This document shows, piece by piece, positions 1-6,806 of a stretch of 9,670 bases of DNA; the stretch's first letter is position 1; every line of letters starts with the position of its first letter. The stretch is from Methanomicrobia archaeon LH_S13 (lineage in GTDB: Archaea > Halobacteriota > Syntropharchaeia > Alkanophagales > Methanospirareceae), in the NCBI GenBank assembly GCA_023659785.1, contig JAGXOR010000041.1, positions 1 through 9,670 of the forward strand, read 5' to 3'. The translations under genes and the position numbers were made by a program. The notes under the pieces were generated by a model. It did no database searches. It worked only from the letters and a program-made list of their open reading frames with translations, and was not told where the DNA came from.

Positions 1-69
1 TTCGCTCACCACGAGTTCGGCGACATCCGATGCATTGCGTTCATCGACCTCTATTTTCATCGGTCTCAT
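1..69 (-). CDS. Partial CDS, N-terminal 23 codons of an unidentified protein
   Basis: An open frame reads leftward from an ATG at 69-67 to the window edge without a stop. It begins MRPMKIEVDERNASDVAE, and the Met at codon 4 (60-58) is an equally possible start. I do not recognise the family from 23 residues. It lies 34 bases beyond the cdc48 stop on the same strand, so it could be cotranscribed with it. A TATA-like element in the gap also suggests its own start. AGGAG (minus sense, top 84-88) lies 14 bases from the first ATG, which is long for a Shine-Dalgarno site. Confidence 0.5.
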   Translation of the reverse strand, partial: MRPMKIEVDERNASDVAELVVSE

Positions 70-93
70 TATTTATTTATATACTCCTATTAC

Positions 94-101
94 TATATAA
101 A
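94..101 (-). promoter_or_regulatory. TATA box candidate for the leftmost minus-strand gene
   Basis: Read on the minus strand this is TTTATATA, a good archaeal TATA box, just past the cdc48 stop codon. A start site about 25 bases downstream would fall near 70, almost on the ATG at 69, giving a leaderless or nearly leaderless transcript. A second AT-rich run (top 74-83) is too close to the ATG to be the main box. Confidence 0.4.
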
Positions 102-103
102 GG

Positions 104-3100
104 TTAAAGAGAAAATGGCTCAATTTTCTCTATTGTCGCCATGAAGTGCTTCTTATAGATTTTTCTCCCTTTCATTGCTTCTTTTAGCTCTTCTTTTACC
201 ATTCCCGGTTTAATAAACTCACGTAATCCGAGCATTGCCGCTTCTCTGCATATCGCCTCAATGTCAGCACCTGTATATCCTTCTGTTTGCTTCGCAAGCT
301 CGCTTATATCAATATCCTTCGCCAGGGGCTTCCCCCTCAAATGTATTTTAAATATCTCTTCGCGCTCTTTTTCTCCTGGTACTGAGATGTAAATCAAGCG
401 GTCAATTCTACCCGGGCGTAATAGCGCTTTATCAATCAAATCCATTCTATTTGTTGCCGCTATTACGACAACTTCTGTCAGTTCCTCTATACCATCTAAC
501 TCGGTCAGTATCTGGCTTACTACCCTTTCAGTCACGTGAGTATCGAAACTGGCTCCTCGACTCGGTGCGACGGAATCAAACTCATCAAAGAAAATAATCG
601 TTGGTGCAGACTGTTTTGCTTTCCTGAACATCTCTCGCACTGCACGCTCCGATTCACCCACGAATTTACTCAGCAGTTCCGGACCTTTTATACTGATGAA
701 GTTAGCTTGACTTTCTGTTGCCACAGCTTTTGCCAACAGTGTTTTCCCGCTTCCTGGCGGACCATAAAGCAGCAAGCCCTTAGGAGGTTTTGTATGAAAA
801 GCATCAAAAGCTTCAGGATATTTTAGAGGCCATTCAACCGCCTCTAACAATTCGCGCTTTGCACCCTCAAGACCTCCAATATCACTCCATTTTACCTTCG
901 GGACTTCAATAAACACCTCACGCATTGCCGACGGCTCTACGTTCTTTAAACCTTCATAGAAGTCTTCTTTCTTGACCTCCAGCGCATCCAGAATATCTGC
1001 CGGTATATCTGCATCTATATTTATTTCTGGCAATATCTTACGCAAAGCATGCATTGCTGCCTCTTTGCTCAACGAAGCGATATCCGCACCTACGAACCCG
1101 TATGTAATGTCCGCTAAGCTCTCCAGGTCCACGTCTTCTGCGAGTGGCATTCCTCTTGTATGCACCTGTAAAATCTCAAGTCTGCCTTTCCTATCCGGTA
1201 TCCCAATCTCAATCTCGCGATCGAACCGCCCTCCTCGCCTTAACGCACTGTCTAACAGGTTTGGTTGATTGGTGTTATGCAACAATACCGGATTTTCACC
1301 ACCAAAAAAAGCTTCATTCTCACATCCACATAAATCATAAACATAGCCGTTATACGGAATTCGCTTGATGCCTTTTATCAATGCTCTTTTCGCATGACTG
1401 ACATTTCTCTCCCCAATTTTAAATGGATTATTGGTTTTGCCAAAGCCTAACCTGTAAGCGACTGTTGCTCTCAACGGTTTACCATTTCCAATCTTCCGTC
1501 CTTCTTTAGCTACGAAGCTACTTATGTAAGATTTTATGCCATGCATGTGGCACAACCAGTTAAGTTCACGGATGAGTTGTTTGCTGGTAGAAGTTGCCTC
1601 CCATTTTCCTTCTTTGGATAAACTACCATCTCCCATTAAATAACCATACATGAACTCAAGAAAATATTCAGTCGGCGCATTAAAGAGGAACGGAGGCGCA
1701 TGTTTGTTCGGCGCTACGTTACCACAGCATGCAGTAAAGAACCGTTCGAGAGGCTTCGAAAGATAAGTGATATTTACTGCATTGTTTCTAACATGAACTC
1801 TGTAAGGTTCTAATCCAAAGATATGCCTCATTAATTCTTCCAAATCTATGGTAAGTTCCTTTTCGCTTTCACCAAAACAGAAATCTACTTGTTTACTTCC
1901 AGAATAGCCCTCTGCAGCATAGTAACCAAGAAGACGCAAGAGGTCGGACGTAACTTCGACATGTTCCGGTATAACATGCTTTAGTCGCTTACGGCTCAAA
2001 CCCATAGGCTGATGTCTGTTCATCTGCCAATTAGAGATAGTTCCCTGTGAGATCCCGAGGTTCGTGGCAATGTCCGTTTGCGACAAAATCCCCTTATTCT
2101 CAATTGCAAACCTATAATCTCTCAAAAGATGCTCATCTTCCAAATAACCGGGTAAAGTGAGATTGAACTCCGCAGGGAAGTGGTAATGTCTGACCTCTCT
2201 CCTTGTTTTTGAACCACGGTTTACCTTGTAGGGTAAATCTACCAAACAATCACCTACTTTTAAATCCGTGACCGCTTTTGGCTTTATACCCGTATTGGTT
2301 CGCACGAAAACTGAGTGGTCACCTGTTGCTCGAATCTTTCCTCCCATATACCTGATTTCGTATATTTCATTCACTTTGTGTCGAAATACACCACGCAACT
2401 CCTTGAAAGAACAACTGCCAAATTGCACACCAAATCGAGTACGTCTCTCTTCAAACCCTAAAACTTGTGTGTCAGAAACAGATTTTTCTATACCCTCTTC
2501 TTCGGATACGTAATATCTATCAACAAAATCAGCAATGGGTAAGAGCTTGACATCGTTATTGTCCTTAATCAGAATGGGCGTATCACCAGTTACACTAGCA
2601 CCAATAACCACAACCTCTCCCCTTGACCTCAGACCATCCATGAGAGCAAGTAGTTGCGCAACCACACGCCGCTCTACTTGCTGCTGACCGCTCAAATCTG
2701 ACCTTTTTGACGCAATCGCATCCAACTCGTCAATGAATATAATAGAAGGCGCTTTTGCCTCCCCTTCTTCAAATATCTCCCTAATCCTTTTCTCACTCTC
2801 TCCATAATACTTCGCCATTATCTCCGGACCTGAGACCAGAATAAAGTTCGCATCCGTTTCATTGGCTACCGCCTTTGCAATCAACGTTTTTCCTGTCCCT
2901 GGTGGTCCGTGTAACAAAACGCCCTTTGGCTGACTGATTCCCAACCTCTGGAATAGTTCCGGATGTCGTAATGGCAATTCAATCATCTCGCGTACTAAGG
3001 AAAGCTCCCTTCCTAATCCACCGATGTCTTCGTATGTAACTATCGCTGCTCTTTCTTCGGCTGTTTTCTCCTGTAATACAAAATCCGTACTTTTTGCTGC

Positions 3101-3553
3101 TATTATCGTCCCTGATGGCTGCGTTGCCGTTACGATAAGTGTTATAGGATTGCCAAGCATCTCCACCCTTACTCGCTGTCCTTTATTTATAGGACGCCTT
3201 TCCATTATTCTACGCAGGTATTGCTCCCCGCCAACTATTCGGATAGGCTGTGTCGGTGCCAGAACTATTTTCTTCGCATCCTTTGCTTCTGTCTTCTTTA
3301 CTTTTACTTTATCCTCGATCCCTGCCTGTGCATTACTCCTTATATCCCCATCCACCAGGATTAAGCCCTTCCCGCTGTCCTCTGGATAACCAGGCCACAC
3401 GATTGCGCTCGCTGACTTTTTACCTTCGATTTCTATGATGTCACCACTGACCAGTCCGAGTTTGCGCATATTCTCTACGTCAATTCTGGCAATGCTTCTG
3501 CCCGCATCTCTATGGCGTGCTTCTGCCACCTGTAATATCATTTCTTCTGGCAT
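104..3553 (-). CDS. cdc48: Cdc48/VAT-family AAA+ ATPase precursor containing an intein
   Basis: Encodes the archaeal p97/VCP homologue, a hexameric cytosolic unfoldase that feeds substrates to the proteasome and remodels complexes. The 1149-residue precursor contains a 441-residue intein (320-760), so the spliced protein is 708 residues, slightly short beside about 745 for Thermoplasma VAT. The N-domain (about 1-180) has the VAT-like start ILQVAEARHRDAG. D1 has Walker A GPPGTGKT (216-223), pore motif KYYGESE (248-254), Walker B IIFIDE (271-276), sensor-1 TN (761-762) and arginine fingers in GRFDRE (R776, R779). D2 has GPPGSGKT (931-938), KFVGESE (963-969), IIFFDE (986-991), sensor-1 N1035 and GRIDR (1048-1052). 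The C-terminus PFSL lacks the HbYX proteasome-docking motif. The first ATG is chosen because GGAG (top 3564-3567) lies 10 bases upstream and little of the VAT N-terminus is missing. Identity is certain; the loss of activity before splicing is inferred. Confidence 0.97.
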   Translation of the reverse strand: MPEEMILQVAEARHRDAGRSIARIDVENMRKLGLVSGDIIEIEGKKSASAIVWPGYPEDSGKGLILVDGDIRSNAQAGIEDKVKVKKTEAKDAKKIVLAPTQPIRIVGGEQYLRRIMERRPINKGQRVRVEMLGNPITLIVTATQPSGTIIAAKSTDFVLQEKTAEERAAIVTYEDIGGLGRELSLVREMIELPLRHPELFQRLGISQPKGVLLHGPPGTGKTLIAKAVANETDANFILVSGPEIMAKYYGESEKRIREIFEEGEAKAPSIIFIDELDAIASKRSDLSGQQQVERRVVAQLLALMDGLRSRGEVVVIGASVTGDTPILIKDNNDVKLLPIADFVDRYYVSEEEGIEKSVSDTQVLGFEERRTRFGVQFGSCSFKELRGVFRHKVNEIYEIRYMGGKIRATGDHSVFVRTNTGIKPKAVTDLKVGDCLVDLPYKVNRGSKTRREVRHYHFPAEFNLTLPGYLEDEHLLRDYRFAIENKGILSQTDIATNLGISQGTISNWQMNRHQPMGLSRKRLKHVIPEHVEVTSDLLRLLGYYAAEGYSGSKQVDFCFGESEKELTIDLEELMRHIFGLEPYRVHVRNNAVNITYLSKPLERFFTACCGNVAPNKHAPPFLFNAPTEYFLEFMYGYLMGDGSLSKEGKWEATSTSKQLIRELNWLCHMHGIKSYISSFVAKEGRKIGNGKPLRATVAYRLGFGKTNNPFKIGERNVSHAKRALIKGIKRIPYNGYVYDLCGCENEAFFGGENPVLLHNTNQPNLLDSALRRGGRFDREIEIGIPDRKGRLEILQVHTRGMPLAEDVDLESLADITYGFVGADIASLSKEAAMHALRKILPEINIDADIPADILDALEVKKEDFYEGLKNVEPSAMREVFIEVPKVKWSDIGGLEGAKRELLEAVEWPLKYPEAFDAFHTKPPKGLLLYGPPGSGKTLLAKAVATESQANFISIKGPELLSKFVGESERAVREMFRKAKQSAPTIIFFDEFDSVAPSRGASFDTHVTERVVSQILTELDGIEELTEVVVIAATNRMDLIDKALLRPGRIDRLIYISVPGEKEREEIFKIHLRGKPLAKDIDISELAKQTEGYTGADIEAICREAAMLGLREFIKPGMVKEELKEAMKGRKIYKKHFMATIEKIEPFSL
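1274..2596 (-). mobile_element. Intein with LAGLIDADG homing endonuclease and HTH, in Cdc48 D1
   Basis: This in-frame insertion spans residues 320-760 of the precursor and splits GEVVVIGA from TNQPNLLDSALRR. It starts with Ser320 (SVTGDTPILI, block A). Block B is TGDHSVFV, with H413. The end is YNGYVYDLCG through PVLLHN (blocks F and G), with His759-Asn760 and Thr761 as +1 nucleophile: a class 1 layout using Ser1 and Thr+1. The endonuclease motifs are LLGYYAAEG (541-549, acid E548) and YGYLMGDGS (636-644, acid D642). Both metal-binding acids are present, so the nuclease may be active. A helix-turn-helix (about 489-510, SQTDIATNLGISQGTISNWQ) precedes the first nuclease motif. The insertion falls just before the sensor-1 Asn, a conserved ATPase site as is typical for inteins. 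Splicing is predicted from intact residues. Confidence 0.95.
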
Positions 3554-3621
3554 TTTGTTTTAACTCCTTCTATTAACCCCTCAGATTCTTGTGTTAATCT
3601 CGTGGTTTCTTAATTCTTAAC

Positions 3622-3629
3622 TATTTAAA
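3622..3629 (-). promoter_or_regulatory. TATA box candidate for cdc48
   Basis: The minus-strand sequence is TTTAAATA inside an AT-rich stretch. It lies about 70 bases ahead of the cdc48 ATG. Initiation about 25 bases downstream would leave a leader of roughly 45 bases carrying the GGAG ribosome site. It shares the 181-base intergenic region with the promoter of the divergent regulator gene. Confidence 0.45.
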
Positions 3630-3685
3630 TTTAGAATATTTTTGAATTGCGGTTATGTCAATCAAAAGCTGATATAATAAAAAAC

Positions 3686-3693
3686 TTTATATA
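3686..3693 (+). promoter_or_regulatory. TATA box for the regulator/RND gene cluster
   Basis: TTTATATA lies 42 bases ahead of the ATG at 3735, with an A-rich stretch just upstream. A start site near 3716-3720 would give a leader of about 15-20 bases, enough to hold the AGGTGAT Shine-Dalgarno at 3723-3729, 5 bases before the ATG. This is the only strong promoter I see ahead of the cluster that runs to 8101. Confidence 0.65.
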
Positions 3694-3699
3694 CTCAAA

Positions 3700-3715
3700 T
3701 TTACATTTTAGTAAA
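3700..3715. promoter_or_regulatory. Small inverted repeat, possible operator of the GbsR-like regulator
   Basis: TTTAC-ATTTTA-GTAAA is a perfect 5-bp inverted repeat with a 6-bp centre, lying between the TATA box and the expected transcription start. A dimeric MarR-fold protein bound there would block initiation, so autorepression is a reasonable guess. In sequence this AT-rich a 5-bp arm could occur by chance. Confidence 0.3.
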
Positions 3716-3734
3716 AAGTGATAGGTGATGAAAA

Positions 3735-4304
3735 ATGTCAGATGGTGCTATTCAAGAAGTGTTAGCTTCGTTAGCGAAAATGAGTAAGCAGTGGGGTTTA
3801 GGAGCGTCTGTTGGACGCATCTGGGGCTTCTTGTTGTTCAAGTCATGCCCAGTAACGCAGCGCGAAATAGGAGAAGGCACGGGCTATAGCGGGGGATTGA
3901 TTAGCAGAAGCTTGAGCAAATTGAAGAGGATAAACATGATTAATGTAGTCGCTGAAGGAAGAGAATACCGTTATTCTGTTAATACGTCTTTAATTAACGG
4001 TTTCAGTGAGTTCTTGAAGTTGTTCCTCGAAGATAACGTAAAACCAATGATTGAATTGCTGTCCGAGAATTCGGATGAAACAGAAGACGTAAAAGTGAGA
4101 AAGAGCTTTCACGCACTCATAAGCGAATACAAGAAATTATACCTCGCTATCCACATTTTATCCCAGATGATAGATGAGATTACAAGTGCAGGCACGCTAC
4201 TCGTAGACATAGAGAATTTAGACGTAGAAGAAGTAGCGAGAAAAATTTCAATACGATATGGTGTAACAGAGAGGGAGGCGATGAAAGATGGAATATGGAA
4301 ATAA
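3735..4304 (+). CDS. GbsR/MarR-like winged-helix transcriptional regulator
   Basis: A 189-residue cytosolic DNA-binding protein resembling the GbsR (COG1510) branch of the MarR superfamily. The N-terminal helix (about 8-33, with WGLGASVGRIWGFLLF) is characteristic. The winged helix-turn-helix follows at about 39-80: VTQREIGEGTGYSGGLISRS, then the wing AEGREYRYSV. The C-terminal half (about 85-189) is helical and probably dimerises. The ATG at 3735 has AGGTGAT five bases upstream and a TATA box at the right distance. Its last 17 bases overlap the next gene, so the two are translationally coupled. It heads a cluster with a surface protein and an RND pump, and regulators so placed often control their own operon. 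The effector is unknown. Family assignment is fairly secure; its targets are inferred. Confidence 0.85.
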   Translation: MSDGAIQEVLASLAKMSKQWGLGASVGRIWGFLLFKSCPVTQREIGEGTGYSGGLISRSLSKLKRINMINVVAEGREYRYSVNTSLINGFSEFLKLFLEDNVKPMIELLSENSDETEDVKVRKSFHALISEYKKLYLAIHILSQMIDEITSAGTLLVDIENLDVEEVARKISIRYGVTEREAMKDGIWK

Positions 4305-5592
4305 GAGTAAGAGGATAAAGTTGTTTTTGCTCTGCACTCTGACCATGGTATTCGCATTGCTGGTATTTTCTCCTTTTTCTTTCTTACCATTTCCTTCTGT
4401 AGTCCCTGCTGATGCGGCTTTCTCTTCTGTTACGATAACGGATGTAAAGCCAACGGAGTTGCATCCTGGCGACACGAAAGAAGTAACGGTGACGGTGAAG
4501 AACAATGGAGGGAGAGATGCAAGAGACATTAGATTGGCGTTTCAAGGCACTGAAACCGTATCGCTCATAGGTCCCACGGTCGCACACATAAATACGTTGA
4601 ATTCGTGGTGCTCGAAGGAAGTGGAAATCGTGGTGCACGTGAAGGAAGAAGCACCTAACGGTGTTTATCCAATTCCAGTAGTATGTTCGTGGCGTGGATA
4701 CTATTTTGACCCAATGAAAGGGTATGTAGCTACTAACAAAAGAGAAGCGGAATTAGGAATTTCTTTTAACGTAATAGGAAAGGGAGTGATAAACATTGGA
4801 GATGTAAGCACCGACCCTACGAACATAAGACCTGGAGATGAGGATGTTGAAATACGAGCATACATAGAGAACAGTGGAGAAGCGGCGTCGAAAGATATAG
4901 AAGCAAAATTGGTTTGTAATGAACAATTCAAACCTTCGTGGTCTGGAACATACCGCTCATATATGGGCAGGTTGAATTCCGGCGATTCGAAAGAGGCAAT
5001 ATTCCACGTTGACGTTGCCGATGGCATAGAATCGAAGATGTACAACATTCCGTTACAGATAAAATATAAAGATACTAAGGGCGTTGAATACGAGGTGATG
5101 CGGGAGATAAACATCCTGGTGGAGCCGAAGCCTGAATTTGAAATCGTTTCGTTTTATACCGAGCCCACGAACATAAGCCATGGAGACCACGTTGTCTTGC
5201 ACATGAGGATAAGGAACGCGGGTTCAGAAGAAGGAGAATCCGTCAGTGTAAGGTCAACGGGAGAAGCGGGAGTGCCGTTTGATTTCGATGTGAAAAGCGA
5301 TTACGTGGGTAATTTAAAGGTGGGCAAGGAAGGCGATGCGATACTGGAATTCGACGTTGACGAAGATGCATCACTGAAAACATATCAGCAAAAATTGGAG
5401 ATAAGATGCACTGGAGACCGCGACTTAGGGGACAATAATGTATATACCTTTGATAAGCAAGTTTCAATAAGCGTATCGTCAAACAGCCCGGGTAGTTTTC
5501 CAGTTCCAGGATTTGAGGCTTTATTATCGCTTCTCGCTCTTCTTTTCGTCTTAACACTTTTTCTTTTTAGAAAAAAAGAAAACCTGTGCTAA
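4288..5592 (+). CDS. Secreted CARDB/COG1361-type surface protein with PGF-CTERM tail
   Basis: A 434-residue exported protein, probably anchored outside the membrane. Residues 1-8 are polar/basic, about 11-40 is a hydrophobic signal segment, and cleavage is likely near ADAA (41-44). Three repeated Ig-like domains follow (about 48-165, 168-278 and 284-395). Each opens with a variant of P-T-x-x-x-x-G-D (PTELHPGD, PTNIRPGD, PTNISHGD), as in CARDB/COG1361 S-layer-like proteins. The tail has a Ser-rich linker, PGF (407-409), 18 hydrophobic residues and RKK. This is the PGF-CTERM signal that archaeosortase A replaces with a lipid anchor. GGGAGG at 4273-4278 lies 9 bases before the ATG, inside the regulator gene. 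Such proteins commonly neighbour HAE3-type RND genes in methane archaea, from recollection. A role as extracellular partner or cargo receptor of the pump is inferred. Cysteines at 108, 133, 210, 374 and 434 are notable for an exported protein. Confidence 0.85.
   Translation: MEYGNKSKRIKLFLLCTLTMVFALLVFSPFSFLPFPSVVPADAAFSSVTITDVKPTELHPGDTKEVTVTVKNNGGRDARDIRLAFQGTETVSLIGPTVAHINTLNSWCSKEVEIVVHVKEEAPNGVYPIPVVCSWRGYYFDPMKGYVATNKREAELGISFNVIGKGVINIGDVSTDPTNIRPGDEDVEIRAYIENSGEAASKDIEAKLVCNEQFKPSWSGTYRSYMGRLNSGDSKEAIFHVDVADGIESKMYNIPLQIKYKDTKGVEYEVMREINILVEPKPEFEIVSFYTEPTNISHGDHVVLHMRIRNAGSEEGESVSVRSTGEAGVPFDFDVKSDYVGNLKVGKEGDAILEFDVDEDASLKTYQQKLEIRCTGDRDLGDNNVYTFDKQVSISVSSNSPGSFPVPGFEALLSLLALLFVLTLFLFRKKENLC
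4810..4838 (+). repeat. DNA-level repeat, copy 1, within the CARDB-type gene
   Basis: This 29-base stretch encodes TDPTNIRPGD at the start of domain 2. It matches 25 of 29 bases of the stretch at 5158-5186, which encodes the same spot of domain 3. The offset is 348 bases (116 codons), in frame, consistent with tandem domain duplication. Confidence 0.6.
5158..5186 (+). repeat. DNA-level repeat, copy 2, within the CARDB-type gene
   Basis: This encodes TEPTNISHGD at the start of domain 3. It differs from copy 1 at four of 29 positions, and three of those change the amino acid. The remaining parts of the two domains are much more diverged. Confidence 0.6.
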
Positions 5593-5622
5593 AAGAAAAA
5601 ATTTGGGATTTGCTTAACGAGA

Positions 5623-5630
5623 GAGGAGAG
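5623..5630 (+). promoter_or_regulatory. Shine-Dalgarno site that decides the start of the first RND gene
   Basis: GAGGAGAG is a strong purine-rich ribosome site whose GGAG core lies 8 bases ahead of ATG 5637. The same frame is open upstream to a GTG at 5586, but that codon overlaps the end of the previous gene and has only an A-rich run ahead of it. ATG 5637 is therefore preferred. Confidence 0.65.
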
Positions 5631-5636
5631 GGTAGG

Positions 5637-6806
5637 ATGGGACTAAAAGAAAAGATAAGCGTAGAAAAGGCATTGACGCATCTGGCTTATTTTCAATGCA
5701 GGCATTATAAAAAGATAATCGTGGTAGCGCTGATAATAACGGTCTTTTTCGCTTTTGGTATGACAAAGTTGAGTTTTCAAGGGGATATAAATAAGGAGAT
5801 GCCGGAGGATTTGCCTGTCTTCGCTTTACAGGATAAAATAGAGAGCAAGTTCGGAGGGGAGGAGGTGATGATTATAGCAGTTTGCATAGATAAGGAAACA
5901 AGCGCAAAAAACATACCTCGTGATGTAAGAGACCCAAGGGTAATAGCATCAGTGGTTGATTTAGATAAGCGGCTTAAAGATGAATCTTCTATTGAACGAG
6001 TTCAGTCAATCGGCCCTTTTTTCCAGCAGGATGTCCCGGATGATATAGAAGGAGTGAAGAGGACTTTAGCTTCTGCTCCAGGTGCAGAAAGCTTTTTAAA
6101 TGACGATTTCAACATTATGCTGATATACGTTAGTCCAATAGCAGGGTTAAGCGAGGAGAAGGTGAAAGAAGCGACTGATATAATACAAAATGACGTTGAT
6201 GCAATTACAAAACCCGCAGGTGTGGAATATAGAATAACCGGGACTGCTCCGCTGATAGTAGAGCTATTAAGGATAATGAAAGAGGATATGATTTTTACTA
6301 CGGGCTTCGCTACGATCGTCATTTTTATTTTATTAGCGTTGCTGGAGAAGTCATTTTCAAAAGGCTTCCTTGTATTCCTTCCTCTAATCTTCGCTCTTAC
6401 ATGGACTTTCGGGACTATGGGCCTTCTCAGAATTCCTGTATCTATTGGCACTGTTGCCATAGGTGCGATAATCCTTGGTTTAGGCGTCGAGTACGGAATA
6501 TTCATGGTATCGAAATATTATGAAGAAAGAGAAAGGCATGCCCCGGTGGAAGCGCTGAAGATTGCAGTGTCTAATATCGGAGCATCAACGTTTGGTTCGG
6601 CAGCAACGACAACTGCGGCTTTCCTCGCTTTAACTCTTTCGGTAATGCCATTGATTCAGCATCTGGGGCAGTCGCTTGCTCTGAGTATAATCTTCTGCTG
6701 GGTAGCTGCCGCAGTAGTAAATCCATGCTTTATCGTTTTTGAAGAGCGTATAGAAGCGAGGAAATTAGCCGCAGGATTGCGAAAATGGGTAGGAAAGGGG
6801 AAATAA
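5637..6806 (+). CDS. Half-size RND/MMPL (HAE3-type) transporter, first half
   Basis: A 389-residue membrane protein with the six-helix layout of one RND half: a cytosolic N-terminus, TM1 (about 26-43), a large extracytoplasmic porter domain (about 44-215), then TM2-TM6 (about 219-236, 243-261, 267-289, 316-334 and 343-367). TM4 carries LGLGVEYG, matching the G-x-D-Y proton-relay motif of MMPL proteins but with Glu (E285) for Asp. RND pumps use proton or sodium gradients to move hydrophobic or amphiphilic compounds; substrate here is unknown. The start at 5637 is set by its Shine-Dalgarno; a GTG at 5586 would add 17 residues. It lies 44 bases after the surface protein. Its TAA stop directly abuts the ATG of the second half in the same frame, so the pair probably forms a heteromeric 12-helix unit. 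Confidence 0.88.
   Translation: MGLKEKISVEKALTHLAYFQCRHYKKIIVVALIITVFFAFGMTKLSFQGDINKEMPEDLPVFALQDKIESKFGGEEVMIIAVCIDKETSAKNIPRDVRDPRVIASVVDLDKRLKDESSIERVQSIGPFFQQDVPDDIEGVKRTLASAPGAESFLNDDFNIMLIYVSPIAGLSEEKVKEATDIIQNDVDAITKPAGVEYRITGTAPLIVELLRIMKEDMIFTTGFATIVIFILLALLEKSFSKGFLVFLPLIFALTWTFGTMGLLRIPVSIGTVAIGAIILGLGVEYGIFMVSKYYEERERHAPVEALKIAVSNIGASTFGSAATTTAAFLALTLSVMPLIQHLGQSLALSIIFCWVAAAVVNPCFIVFEERIEARKLAAGLRKWVGKGK
6791..6800 (+). promoter_or_regulatory. Ribosome site for the second RND half, inside the first
   Basis: AGGAAAGGGG lies in the last codons of the first RND gene, ending 6 bases before ATG 6807. It supports independent or reinitiated translation at the TAA-ATG junction rather than a simple nonsense mutation in one long gene. 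Confidence 0.5.

Noticed and set aside
4109..4638. Several minus-strand open frames of 80-95 codons opposite the regulator and surface-protein genes
   Set aside because: They lie antisense to well-supported genes, have Ser/Ile/Phe-rich composition typical of reversed coding sequence, and show no domain signature.
5586..5636. GTG start adding 17 residues to the first RND protein
   Set aside because: It overlaps the stop of the preceding gene, has no ribosome site, and the ATG at 5637 has a strong GAGGAGAG site. It is kept only as an alternative.
6002..6505. 167-codon minus-strand open frame opposite the first RND gene
   Set aside because: It is an antisense shadow of a clear RND coding region with no recognisable motif and no ribosome site or promoter that I can see.
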